Source: an uncultured bacterium (GTDB lineage Bacteria; Actinomycetota; Coriobacteriia; Coriobacteriales; Coriobacteriaceae). From it: a stretch of 32,208 bases of DNA. Positions 17,859 to 24,004 of the stretch are shown one piece after another. Position 1 is the stretch's first letter, and each line of letters starts with the position of its first letter. Location: contig CATWBO010000029.1 in the NCBI GenBank assembly GCA_958349055.1, positions 1-32,208 of the forward strand, given 5' to 3'. The position numbers were made by a program, and so were the translations under genes. The notes beneath the pieces were generated by a model. It had not been told where the DNA came from, did no database searches, and saw nothing but the letters and a program-made list of their open reading frames with translations.

Positions 17859-18908
17859 CTAGCGGACAACGCGAACAGCGGGACCACCCGGCTCTGCCTC
17901 GCATACGCGACCGACAACGGCGGCGATGCGACCCTCGGCATGCAGGCGGCGCGCAAGCTCATCCACATCGGCGGCAGGCGCCGCGATGAGCAGGCCACCA
18001 GAGGTCTGCGGATCGTAGAGCGCATCCAGCATGCCCGGCTCCAGGTCATCGTCGGCAGCCACACTTGGGCCAAAGAAGTCCTGGTTGCGGTAGGCGCCGG
18101 CGGGGATAATGCCCAGGCGCGCCATGTCGAGCACCTGGTCAAAGAGCGGCACCGCATCGGAAGCCAGCTCAATCTGCACGCCCGAACCCTCGGCCATCTC
18201 ACACGCATGCCCAATCAGGCCAAAGCCCGTAACGTCGGTACAGCCGTGAAGCTCAAGGCCCTCTGCAAGGCGAATCGGCGCCTCGTTGAGGGTGCGCATC
18301 GAGTCAAACATCGCTGCGGCCTCATCCTGCTCGGTGAGCTCGCCCTTAATGGCCGCAGTGATGATGCCAGAGCCGACCGCCTTGGTCAGCAACAGAGCAT
18401 CGCCCACGCGCGCGCCGCTGTTGGCGAGCATGCGATCGAGCGGAACAAAACCGCTCACGGACAGGCCGTACTTGGGCTCATCGTCATTGATGGTGTGGCC
18501 GCCCGCGATGGTGCAGCCGGCCTCAACGCACTTGTCGGCGCCGCCCGCCAAAATCTGCCCCGCAACCTCAACGCCCAGGCAGCTGGGAATGCACAGCAGA
18601 TTCATGGCGTGGCTCGGCGTACCGCCCATGGCGTAGATGTCCGACAGCGAGTTGGCTGCCGCGATCTGGCCAAACAGGAACGGGTCGTCGACCATCGGCG
18701 GGAAGAAGTCGATGGACTGAACGAGTCCCAGGTTTTCGCCAACACGGAAGACGCTCGCATCGTCGGAGGTATCGAACCCCACGAGCAAGTTGTCGTTGGG
18801 CACATTTGGTAAGTCACCCAGGACCTGGGCGAGGACTCCAGGAGCCAACTTAGCGGCTCAACCGCTCGCGGCGGTCATAGACGTGAGCCTAATCTGATCG
18901 TCGAGCAT
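17859..18908 (-). CDS. selD: Selenide, water dikinase SelD, itself a selenoprotein (Sec17 encoded by TGA)
   Basis: SelD makes selenophosphate from selenide and ATP, the Se donor for selenocysteine-tRNA synthesis. The gene starts at ATG 18908 after GAGAGGAGG. Codon 17 is TGA (18858-18860) and the frame then runs to the stop at 17859, giving 349 residues. The N-terminus reads IRLTSMTAASG-U-AAKLAP. This aligns with E. coli IRLTQYSHGAG-C-GCKISP, putting Sec exactly at catalytic Cys17 and preserving essential Lys20. The second E. coli Cys (19) is Ala here. The ATP-binding and core motifs follow (VGFDTSDDASVF, DFFPPMVDDP, NSLSDIYAMGG), and the length is normal for the family. A hairpin downstream of the TGA could be the SECIS. 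A gene caller that treats TGA as stop begins at a TTG at 18848 and loses the active site. The gene is 69 nt after the activator gene and 56 nt before yedF. Confidence 0.95.
18814..18860 (-). promoter_or_regulatory. UGA-Sec codon and candidate bacterial SECIS of selD
   Basis: On the minus strand, the UGA (18860-18858) is followed after 25 nt by a stem of about 8 bp (18832-18814) with core CCCAG-GUC-CUGGG. The loop contains the GU that SelB contacts, and the AGGUC core resembles the fdhF SECIS loop of E. coli. The spacing is longer than in fdhF but within the range described for bacterial SECIS. An alternative small hairpin, GAGCC/GGCUC, overlaps the UGA itself. The structure was folded by eye only. 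Confidence 0.6.
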
Positions 18909-18977
18909 CGATACCTCCTCTCAAACACAAACAACGCTTCTCAGTATACGCATGAACGCGCATCTACGGCCGGCTCA

Positions 18978-19742
18978 TCAGCCGAGCGCCTGGGCACGAA
19001 TCGCCGCGCCGATGGCACCGGCAAAGCGAGCTTGGGGCGACGTCTCAACCGGAGACCCCAGCAGCGCGCCCAGTCGCTCCACCACATAGGCGTTCTCGCA
19101 CAGGCCGCCGGTCAGATAGTACGGGGCGCCCGCTGCCTGCCCGGCCATAGTCGCCACGCGCGACACGACGCTTTCGATCACGCCGCGCGCGATGTTCTCG
19201 CGCGGCTCACCGCGACCGATCAGGCTAATGACCTCGCTTTCGGCAAACACCGTACACATGCTGCTGATCTTGGTTGGCTCGCCGGAGCGGGCAAGGTCTG
19301 CCATCTGCTGCTGAGAAATGCCCAGACGATCGGCCATGATCTCCAAAAAGCGCCCCGTACCGGCAGCGCACTTGTCGTTCATGGCAAACTTGGCCACGCG
19401 GCCGCCTTTAAGCTGGATGACCTTGGTGTCCTGGCCGCCCACGTCGATCACGGTGCCGTGGTCGCCAAAGAGCGCCACAGCGCCGGTGCCATGGCAGGTG
19501 ATCTCGGTCACGACCTTGTGCGCATAGGGCACGGCGACACGGCCGTAACCGGTCGCGACCACACGCACGTCGTCGGCCGCCACGTCGTAGCCGGCCGAAG
19601 CAAGCTCTGCGCGCAGGCGCTCGGCCGCATCGACCGACGAATACCCCGTCGGCATAACGCAAGTCCACGCGATGGCGCCATCCGCCTCCACCGCCGCGGC
19701 CTTCGCAGCCGTCGAACCTATGTCGATACCAATGCCAACCAC
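18978..19742 (-). CDS. 2-hydroxyacyl-CoA dehydratase activase-type ATPase (HgdC/YjiL-like)
   Basis: A 254-residue ASKHA-fold ATPase that would drive low-potential electrons, at the cost of ATP, into the partner double-cubane reductase. It opens with the phosphate-binding loop IGIDIGSTAAKAA and has the VIDVGGQDTK motif. The two cysteines that together hold one [4Fe-4S] cluster at the homodimer interface are Cys125 (NDKCAAGTGRF) and Cys163 (SSMCTVFAESE). The frame extends to a TTG at 19766, but an AAGGAGG site lies inside that extension. I therefore place the start at GTG 19742, five nt after the site, which gives the standard N-terminus. An inverted repeat sits immediately upstream of this ribosome site. 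One activator presumably serves both reductase paralogues encoded upstream. Confidence 0.93.
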   Translation of the reverse strand: MVGIGIDIGSTAAKAAAVEADGAIAWTCVMPTGYSSVDAAERLRAELASAGYDVAADDVRVVATGYGRVAVPYAHKVVTEITCHGTGAVALFGDHGTVIDVGGQDTKVIQLKGGRVAKFAMNDKCAAGTGRFLEIMADRLGISQQQMADLARSGEPTKISSMCTVFAESEVISLIGRGEPRENIARGVIESVVSRVATMAGQAAGAPYYLTGGLCENAYVVERLGALLGSPVETSPQARFAGAIGAAIRAQALG

Positions 19743-19757
19743 GGCACCCTCCTTCAC

Positions 19758-19788
19758 ATGCGGCAAAGGGACTGTCCCTATGCCGCAT
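19758..19788. repeat. Inverted repeat with AGGGAC-n-GTCCCT core, between reductase 2 and activator genes
   Basis: Two 15-bp arms flank a single central base with one mismatch (ATGCGGCAAAGGGAC, then GTCCCTATGCCGCAT). It fills the 51-bp gap between the reductase stop and the activator ribosome site. It has no T-tract, so it is not an obvious terminator. Its core and 15-1-15 geometry match the hairpin at 31609-31639. Confidence 0.85.
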
Positions 19789-19793
19789 TCGTC

Positions 19794-20957
19794 CTACAGT
19801 GTCTCGATAAAGGCGGCGATGCGCGTCTCGATCTGGCCCATGTCGCCGTTGCTGTAGTCGGTCTCGATCTTCATGTACGGAATGCCCGCGCCCTCGACGG
19901 CCTCCTGCATGCGGGCGCTTTCCACATTGAAGGTGTGGCACGCCTGCAGCACGCTCTCAACGACGCCGTCGACGTGGTACTTCTCGCACATGGCCAGCGT
20001 GTTGTCCATGCGGCCGTCGTTGGGCGTCATGACCGAGCAGTTGATGTCCAGATAGCGATCGGCGATAGCGCGCAGGATATCGGGCGCGTCGGGGTCAATC
20101 ATCATGGCGGCCGTACGCTCGCCCGAGCAGTCGTCCATGCACACGACCACGCCACCGTTGGACTCGATGGTGCGGCCGATCTTGTTGATCACGCCACCCA
20201 CCGGGCAGCCGGTGATAAGGATGCGCTTGGCATCCGCCACAACGGGGCGCTCGCCCGCGTCGTAAGCCTCGCGCAGGGCAGCGACCTTCTGCTCCAGCTG
20301 CTGCGTATAGGCCTCGATATCAAAGCTGAACGTACCGGCAAACATGGTGCTCATCAGGTCGACGCCGCTCATAGCCGCCGGCTGGTTGGCCTGCAGCGCA
20401 AACATCTCGAGCTGGGCGGCACGCAGGCGGTTGCGGCGGCGCACGGCAGCGCGCAGGTCGTCATCGGTAATCGTAATGCCGTAGAAGTTCTCGAGCTCCT
20501 CCTTGAGCAGGCGACACTCCTCGTACCAGCCCTCGCGCTCGTAGGCACGGTCACGGCTCTGCGGCAGATGCAGAATGTACGTGCGCTTGAGCTCATTGAG
20601 CAGCTCGTACATCTTCTTCTTGCCGTCGCAGGTGGTCTCGCCGATGATCATGTCGCTAAAGTACGTAAACGGGCACTTTTGCGAGTAGGCAAAGCCGTAG
20701 GTCGACTTGATGAGCGGGCACAGGTTTGCCGGCAGCACCTTCTCGGCCTCGGGAATCACCTCGTCGGACGTACCACACAGGGCCACGCTTGCAGCCCCCG
20801 CGGCATCGATAATCTCGAGCGGAGTATAGCTGCACAAAAAACCGACCAGGCGATTGCCGGCCTGCTTGTAGTCCTTAACGCGAATAAACGCCGCCTTGCG
20901 CTGCTCGTTGAACTCCTCAAACGTGCGCGGCAACGGCTGCTCCTCGATATCGGCCAT
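19794..20957 (-). CDS. Double-cubane-cluster-type reductase, 2-hydroxyacyl-CoA dehydratase D-like (paralogue 2)
   Basis: A 387-residue protein of the HgdB/FldC-like family, in the branch known as double-cubane-cluster proteins (DCCP). These are reduced by an ATP-dependent activator and act on small, hard-to-reduce substrates. Conserved cysteines lie at 42 (GFLCSYTP), 61 (VALCGTS), 80 (LCPLIKS), 95 (QKCPFTY) and 110 (TTCDGKKKMYE), with another in MDDCSGERT. The ATG at 20957 follows AGGGAGC. The frame is open for 142 more codons upstream, but that extension runs through a hairpin repeat and the end of the neighbouring gene and has no family similarity. It lacks the roughly 40-residue N-terminal extension of paralogue 1. 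The substrate is unknown. The position ahead of activase, selD and yedF argues against an amino-acid fermentation dehydratase. Confidence 0.9.
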   Translation of the reverse strand: MADIEEQPLPRTFEEFNEQRKAAFIRVKDYKQAGNRLVGFLCSYTPLEIIDAAGAASVALCGTSDEVIPEAEKVLPANLCPLIKSTYGFAYSQKCPFTYFSDMIIGETTCDGKKKMYELLNELKRTYILHLPQSRDRAYEREGWYEECRLLKEELENFYGITITDDDLRAAVRRRNRLRAAQLEMFALQANQPAAMSGVDLMSTMFAGTFSFDIEAYTQQLEQKVAALREAYDAGERPVVADAKRILITGCPVGGVINKIGRTIESNGGVVVCMDDCSGERTAAMMIDPDAPDILRAIADRYLDINCSVMTPNDGRMDNTLAMCEKYHVDGVVESVLQACHTFNVESARMQEAVEGAGIPYMKIETDYSNGDMGQIETRIAAFIETL

Positions 20958-21000
20958 GTAGCTCCCTAAAAGAAAAAAACAAGAAATTCGACTACGAAGA

Positions 21001-21197
21001 CGGCTTTCCCAGGTGCCGCAGATTCCGAGCGACAAGCCCGACGACGCGTACTTTGGTACGCGAGGAGGGTTGGAGCCGGAAGGTGCGGTGCCTGGGGAAG
21101 CCGCGGTGCCCGAGGTTGCCGTGAAAGAGAAGCGCCGCGTACTTGAGTACGCAAGCGACGGTTTGAACGGCAAGATCGGGTGCCTGGGGAAGCCGCG
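21001..21197. repeat. Two tandem hairpin units of about 92 nt between reductase paralogues
   Basis: The 244-bp intergenic region holds two imperfect stem-loop units. Their tips are the palindromes CGCGTACTTTGGTACGCG (21045-21062) and GCGTACTTGAGTACGC (21137-21152). Both units end with the same 19-mer, GGTGCCTGGGGAAGCCGCG (21087-21105 and 21179-21197, spacing 92). The first unit folds back over its whole length: CGGCTTTCCCAGGTGCCGCA at 21001 pairs with the reverse complement of the region near 21083-21103. The second pairs GCCCGAGGTTGCCGT with ACGGCAAGATCGGGTGC. The form is REP/BIME-like; no coding potential is evident. Confidence 0.8.
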
Positions 21198-21201
21198 CGG
21201 C

Positions 21202-22485
21202 CTAGATCGTCTCCAAGAAGGCCTCAATACGAGTCTGCAGCTGGCCTGCGTCCTCGCCGGCGTAGTCGGTCGTGATGTGCATAAAGGGAATACCGGCCTC
21301 CTCGGCGGCCTTCTCCACGGCGAAGGACTCCATCTCGTAGAGCGTGCAGAACTGCAGGGCCACGTCGACGATGCCGTCGGCATGCAGGTCGCGCGCCATC
21401 TGGACGATGTCCTTCATACGCTGGTCGTTGGGGGTAAAGACGGCGCAGTTGATCTTAAAGTAGCGCTCGGCGATGGCGTCGAGTATCTCGTCGACCGTCT
21501 CGCCGGACTCGTCGACCAGGTCCTTGTAGTAGCGCGAACCCGTGCAGGACTCCTCGCCCACCACGATGCCGCCAGCCTTCTCGATTAGGTTGAACAGTTT
21601 CCAGTTGGGCACGGCCATGGGCGTACCGGTATACAGGATGCGCTTGGTGCCCTTGGGCGCCACGCCCTCACCATTGGCGGCGCGCTCCTCGCACTCGGCA
21701 GCCATGTCGTTGATGGCGCCGGTCAGGCGCGGCGTGTCGTCCATAAAGGCAGCCTGCACGGTCAGCAGGCTATCGAGGCCGCTGATGGGCGCCGGGTCGG
21801 CGGCACGGGTCGCAGCCAGACGCTGCAGGGCGCGGCGCTTCTCGTTAACGGCGTGGATGGCAGCCTTCAGGCGCTCGGGCGTGATCTTGACGCCACACTC
21901 TTCCTCGATCTTGGCAGCGAGCTTTTTGACCTCGGCCTTCCAGGTCACGAGCGTCGACTCGTCGTGCACGTTGGGGATATCCATGACGTACATGTTCTTT
22001 TGCGTGGCAAAGAACTCATAGGCCTTCTTCTTGCCGTCGCAAGTGTTCTCGCCGACTACCAGGTCGCTCGACTCGATGTAGGGGCAGACCTCGCCCAGCT
22101 TAAAGCCAGCAAAGCTCTTGATGAGCGGACAGGTGTTGCGCGGCAGATGCTCCTCGACCTTGTCCGTTGCCCAGTCGGCACCAGAGCACAGGCCCACGGG
22201 AATACCATCGCACGCAAGCACGATTTCCTCGGGCACATAGACGCAGAACGAGCCGACGATCTTGGTGGCCTCGCCGGCCTCCTTCTTGTCGAGCATCTCC
22301 TTAATACGGCCGCTATGAATGTTGGTGGCAACAAAATCCAGGTAGGAAGTGGACTTGGGGCGATTGTCCTGCGTCAGGAACATATCCCCGTACATCTGGC
22401 CCACGGCACCCAGCAGCATATCGTGGTCGGCAAGATTCATGCCGAGGCTCTCCCACATCGGATGGAAATCAAATTCTTCAGCCAT
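21202..22485 (-). CDS. Double-cubane-cluster-type reductase, 2-hydroxyacyl-CoA dehydratase D-like (paralogue 1)
   Basis: A 427-residue paralogue of the next gene in the same family. It has an N-terminal extension of about 40 residues (MAEEFDFHPMWESLGMNLAD). Cysteines align with those of the paralogue: 81 (GSFCVYVPEE), 100 (VGLCSGAD), 119 (NTCPLIKS), 134 (GEVCPYIES), 149 (NTCDGKKKAYE) and 314 (EESCTGSRYYK). An additional Cys92 (LACDG) is Ala in paralogue 2. The start is ATG 22485, preceded by AGAGGGG. It is the first large gene of the operon and follows a long structured leader. With the activator encoded downstream it should form an ATP-driven, oxygen-sensitive cytoplasmic reductase. Whether the two paralogues form a heterodimer or two separate enzymes cannot be decided here. 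Confidence 0.91.
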   Translation of the reverse strand: MAEEFDFHPMWESLGMNLADHDMLLGAVGQMYGDMFLTQDNRPKSTSYLDFVATNIHSGRIKEMLDKKEAGEATKIVGSFCVYVPEEIVLACDGIPVGLCSGADWATDKVEEHLPRNTCPLIKSFAGFKLGEVCPYIESSDLVVGENTCDGKKKAYEFFATQKNMYVMDIPNVHDESTLVTWKAEVKKLAAKIEEECGVKITPERLKAAIHAVNEKRRALQRLAATRAADPAPISGLDSLLTVQAAFMDDTPRLTGAINDMAAECEERAANGEGVAPKGTKRILYTGTPMAVPNWKLFNLIEKAGGIVVGEESCTGSRYYKDLVDESGETVDEILDAIAERYFKINCAVFTPNDQRMKDIVQMARDLHADGIVDVALQFCTLYEMESFAVEKAAEEAGIPFMHITTDYAGEDAGQLQTRIEAFLETI

Positions 22486-22530
22486 GGCGGTTCCCCTCTC
22501 GAACCAAAAATGAATAGCTACGGTATTGCT

Positions 22531-22560
22531 GCACGGTGGGTGGCGAAAACCCAGCCGTGC
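22531..22560 (-). promoter_or_regulatory. Strong hairpin in the leader of the reductase operon
   Basis: On the minus strand, GCACGG pairs with CCGTGC and an inner TGGGT pairs with ACCCA, with one bulged C and a 7-nt loop. It ends 45 nt before the start of the first reductase gene. No T-tract follows, so it looks like a structural or regulatory leader element and not a terminator. Confidence 0.55.
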
Positions 22561-22644
22561 TTAAACCCGGAATTTTGGGGAACCTGCTTTGCGGTTGATG
22601 ATTTAGTTGTGCGTCGTCTCTCCCGGAGCCGTGAACATACCTGC

Positions 22645-22713
22645 TCATATGCGGCTCCGAGCCATATAGAGGGCGTGCGCGGCAACGCGACGCGAATATG
22701 TCTTCTGCGGCAT
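22645..22713 (-). CDS. 22-residue small ORF in the reductase operon leader
   Basis: ATG 22713 is preceded by a near-perfect AAAAGGAGGG site seven nt upstream. The ORF reads MPQKTYSRRVAAHALYMARS then RI, followed by TGA at 22647-22645. The peptide is basic. If that TGA were read as Sec, the frame would continue 13 more codons to TAA at 22603. The codon lies in the loop of a 7-bp stem (22625-22631 with 22652-22658). The ORF lies about 160 nt before the first reductase gene, so it may be a leader peptide coupled to operon expression or a genuine small protein. No family is recognised. The strength of the ribosome site is the main evidence. Confidence 0.45.
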   Translation of the reverse strand: MPQKTYSRRVAAHALYMARSRI

Positions 22714-22819
22714 CGGCGCGCCCTCCTTTTCTCGTCGAAGGTAACTATATCAACGGTCGTCGTCCAGACGAACACCGCCGACACGCGTACGACAGCATCG
22801 GGATGCGAGTATCTCGCTG

Positions 22820-22857
22820 TCTGATAAATAATTATCAGATTAATAAGGTTTTGTCAT
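22820..22857 (-). promoter_or_regulatory. Candidate promoter and palindromic operator of the reductase-selenium operon
   Basis: The perfect 8-bp-arm palindrome TCTGATAAATAATTATCAGA (22820-22839) is strikingly AT-rich against its surroundings. It overlaps a possible -10 (GATAAT, minus strand, 22836-22831). A weak -35 (ATGACA, 22857-22852) lies 15 bp upstream. The geometry suits a repressor that blocks the -10. The TGATAA...TTATCA form is loosely like Fur/PerR-family boxes but does not match their spacing exactly, so the regulator is left open. Confidence 0.5.
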
Positions 22858-22880
22858 GTAGAAATCGGTAAGCGGCAGCA

Positions 22881-22917
22881 TGAAAACAAAGCGGCCGAGG
22901 ACTCTCTCCTCGGCCGC
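22881..22917 (-). terminator. Intrinsic terminator after modC
   Basis: An 11-bp perfect stem, GCGGCCGAGGA with TCCTCGGCCGC, has a 5-nt loop and is followed on the minus strand by TTTGTTTTC. It lies 13 nt after the modC stop and separates the molybdate transporter genes from the reductase-selenium operon. Confidence 0.9.
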
Positions 22918-22930
22918 ATCGCCCGGCGCG

Positions 22931-24001
22931 TTATCGGCAAACCAGATGGATTCTGCTCGCGTCGAAATGCATGCGCAACGTTTCACCCGTTTGCGGAAGC
23001 TCGTCCGCAGGCACACTCACCTTGTTGACCTTCCACTGCAGGCGCGTCGGCGCATCGGCACGCGGCACGTCCAGCAGCACCAGGCGCTCAAAACGCGAAT
23101 CGCTCACGCGAGCAACATGCAGGTCATAACTGTTGCGACCCCGCTCGGCACGATTGTCAACATGGAAATAGCTCGCGCGAATGCCCAGGTACGCCACGTC
23201 GTCGGTTACCTCGCGACCCACATTAAAGGTCATGCCCCAATCAAGGGCTTCGACCTCCTGAGGCCCCATCTTGCGCGCACGGCTTGTGTTCTTGCAGCCC
23301 GTCAAACGCAGTGCGGCCAACGTTTGCGGACGACGGACCACATCTTCCACAGAGCCGATCTCCTCCACATGCCCGTTGTGCATCACGCAGATGCGCTCGC
23401 ACAGACGGCACGCCTCGTCGATATCGTGACTCACGTAGAGCACGGTGCGGTTGCACACGTCAAACAGGTCGAGCATGTTCTGCTCAAGCGCGCTCTTAAG
23501 GTAGGCATCGAGCGCGCTCATGGGCTCGTCAAACATAAAGATGCCCGGGTGGGCGGCCACCATGCGCGCGAGCGCCACGCGCTGCTGTTGTCCGCCCGAA
23601 AGGCGCGCAGGATAGCGGTCAGCAAAATCGGCCAGACCAAAGATGCCCAGGTAGCGCTCGGCAAGCTGCTTGCGCGCCGTGGCATCTCCCGCGTCCTTTA
23701 CGCCAGCACACACGTTATCGGCCACCGTCATATTGGGGAACAGCTGATAGTTTTGGAACAGCAGGGCGCACTTGCGTTCCTGAGGCGAAAGGTTAATGCC
23801 GGCCGCCGAGTCGAAGAAGGTCACGCCGTTGACGACGATCTTTCCCTCGTCGGGCGTCTCCACGCCAGCGATGCAACGCAGCGTGCAGCTCTTACCGCAA
23901 CCGGAGGCACCGAGCAAGGCCACGCGCTCCTCGCCGGCCTCAAGCTGCATGTCGAGCATAAACCCGGGATAGCGTTTTTTGATATCCAAATCGAGCGACA
24001 T
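22931..24001 (-). CDS. modC: Molybdate/tungstate ABC transporter ATP-binding protein
   Basis: A 356-residue ATPase that powers oxyanion import through ModB. It has Walker A GASGCGKS (31-38), the Q-loop region LLFQNYQLFP, the signature LSGGQ (134-138), Walker B IFMFDE (154-159) and the switch His in YVSHDIDEA. The roughly 130 residues after the ATPase core would hold the C-terminal regulatory region (TOBE/MOP-like in ModC), though this half is divergent. The start is ATG 24001, 3 nt after the modB stop, with GGAGG inside the end of modB. The ModB/ModA context makes molybdate or tungstate the substrate; sequence alone does not separate the two. Confidence 0.9.
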   Translation of the reverse strand: MSLDLDIKKRYPGFMLDMQLEAGEERVALLGASGCGKSCTLRCIAGVETPDEGKIVVNGVTFFDSAAGINLSPQERKCALLFQNYQLFPNMTVADNVCAGVKDAGDATARKQLAERYLGIFGLADFADRYPARLSGGQQQRVALARMVAAHPGIFMFDEPMSALDAYLKSALEQNMLDLFDVCNRTVLYVSHDIDEACRLCERICVMHNGHVEEIGSVEDVVRRPQTLAALRLTGCKNTSRARKMGPQEVEALDWGMTFNVGREVTDDVAYLGIRASYFHVDNRAERGRNSYDLHVARVSDSRFERLVLLDVPRADAPTRLQWKVNKVSVPADELPQTGETLRMHFDASRIHLVCR

Positions 24002-24004
24002 GGC

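Noticed and set aside
17859..18848. selD as a truncated or frameshifted gene starting at TTG 18848.
   Set aside because: Upstream sequence continues the family alignment in the same frame through a TGA at the exact Cys/Sec site, with a strong ribosome site at 18908. Sec decoding explains it better than damage.
19032..20969. A 645-codon plus-strand frame opposite the activase and reductase genes.
   Set aside because: The opposite strand carries clear, motif-bearing genes; this frame is His/Arg-rich without any recognisable feature.
20958..21383. An extension of the second reductase upstream to 21383.
   Set aside because: It would read through the tandem hairpin units and into the neighbouring reductase gene. 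The ribosome site and family N-terminus support 20957.
22490..22760. A tRNA-Sec (selC) gene or known riboswitch in the reductase leader.
   Set aside because: Hairpins are present, but I could not build a cloverleaf with an 8-bp acceptor stem and a UCA anticodon, and no known riboswitch core was recognised.
22518..22784. An 88-codon minus-strand frame in the same leader.
   Set aside because: It has no good ribosome site and an unremarkable Arg-rich translation. The 22-codon ORF with a strong site in another frame is the better candidate.
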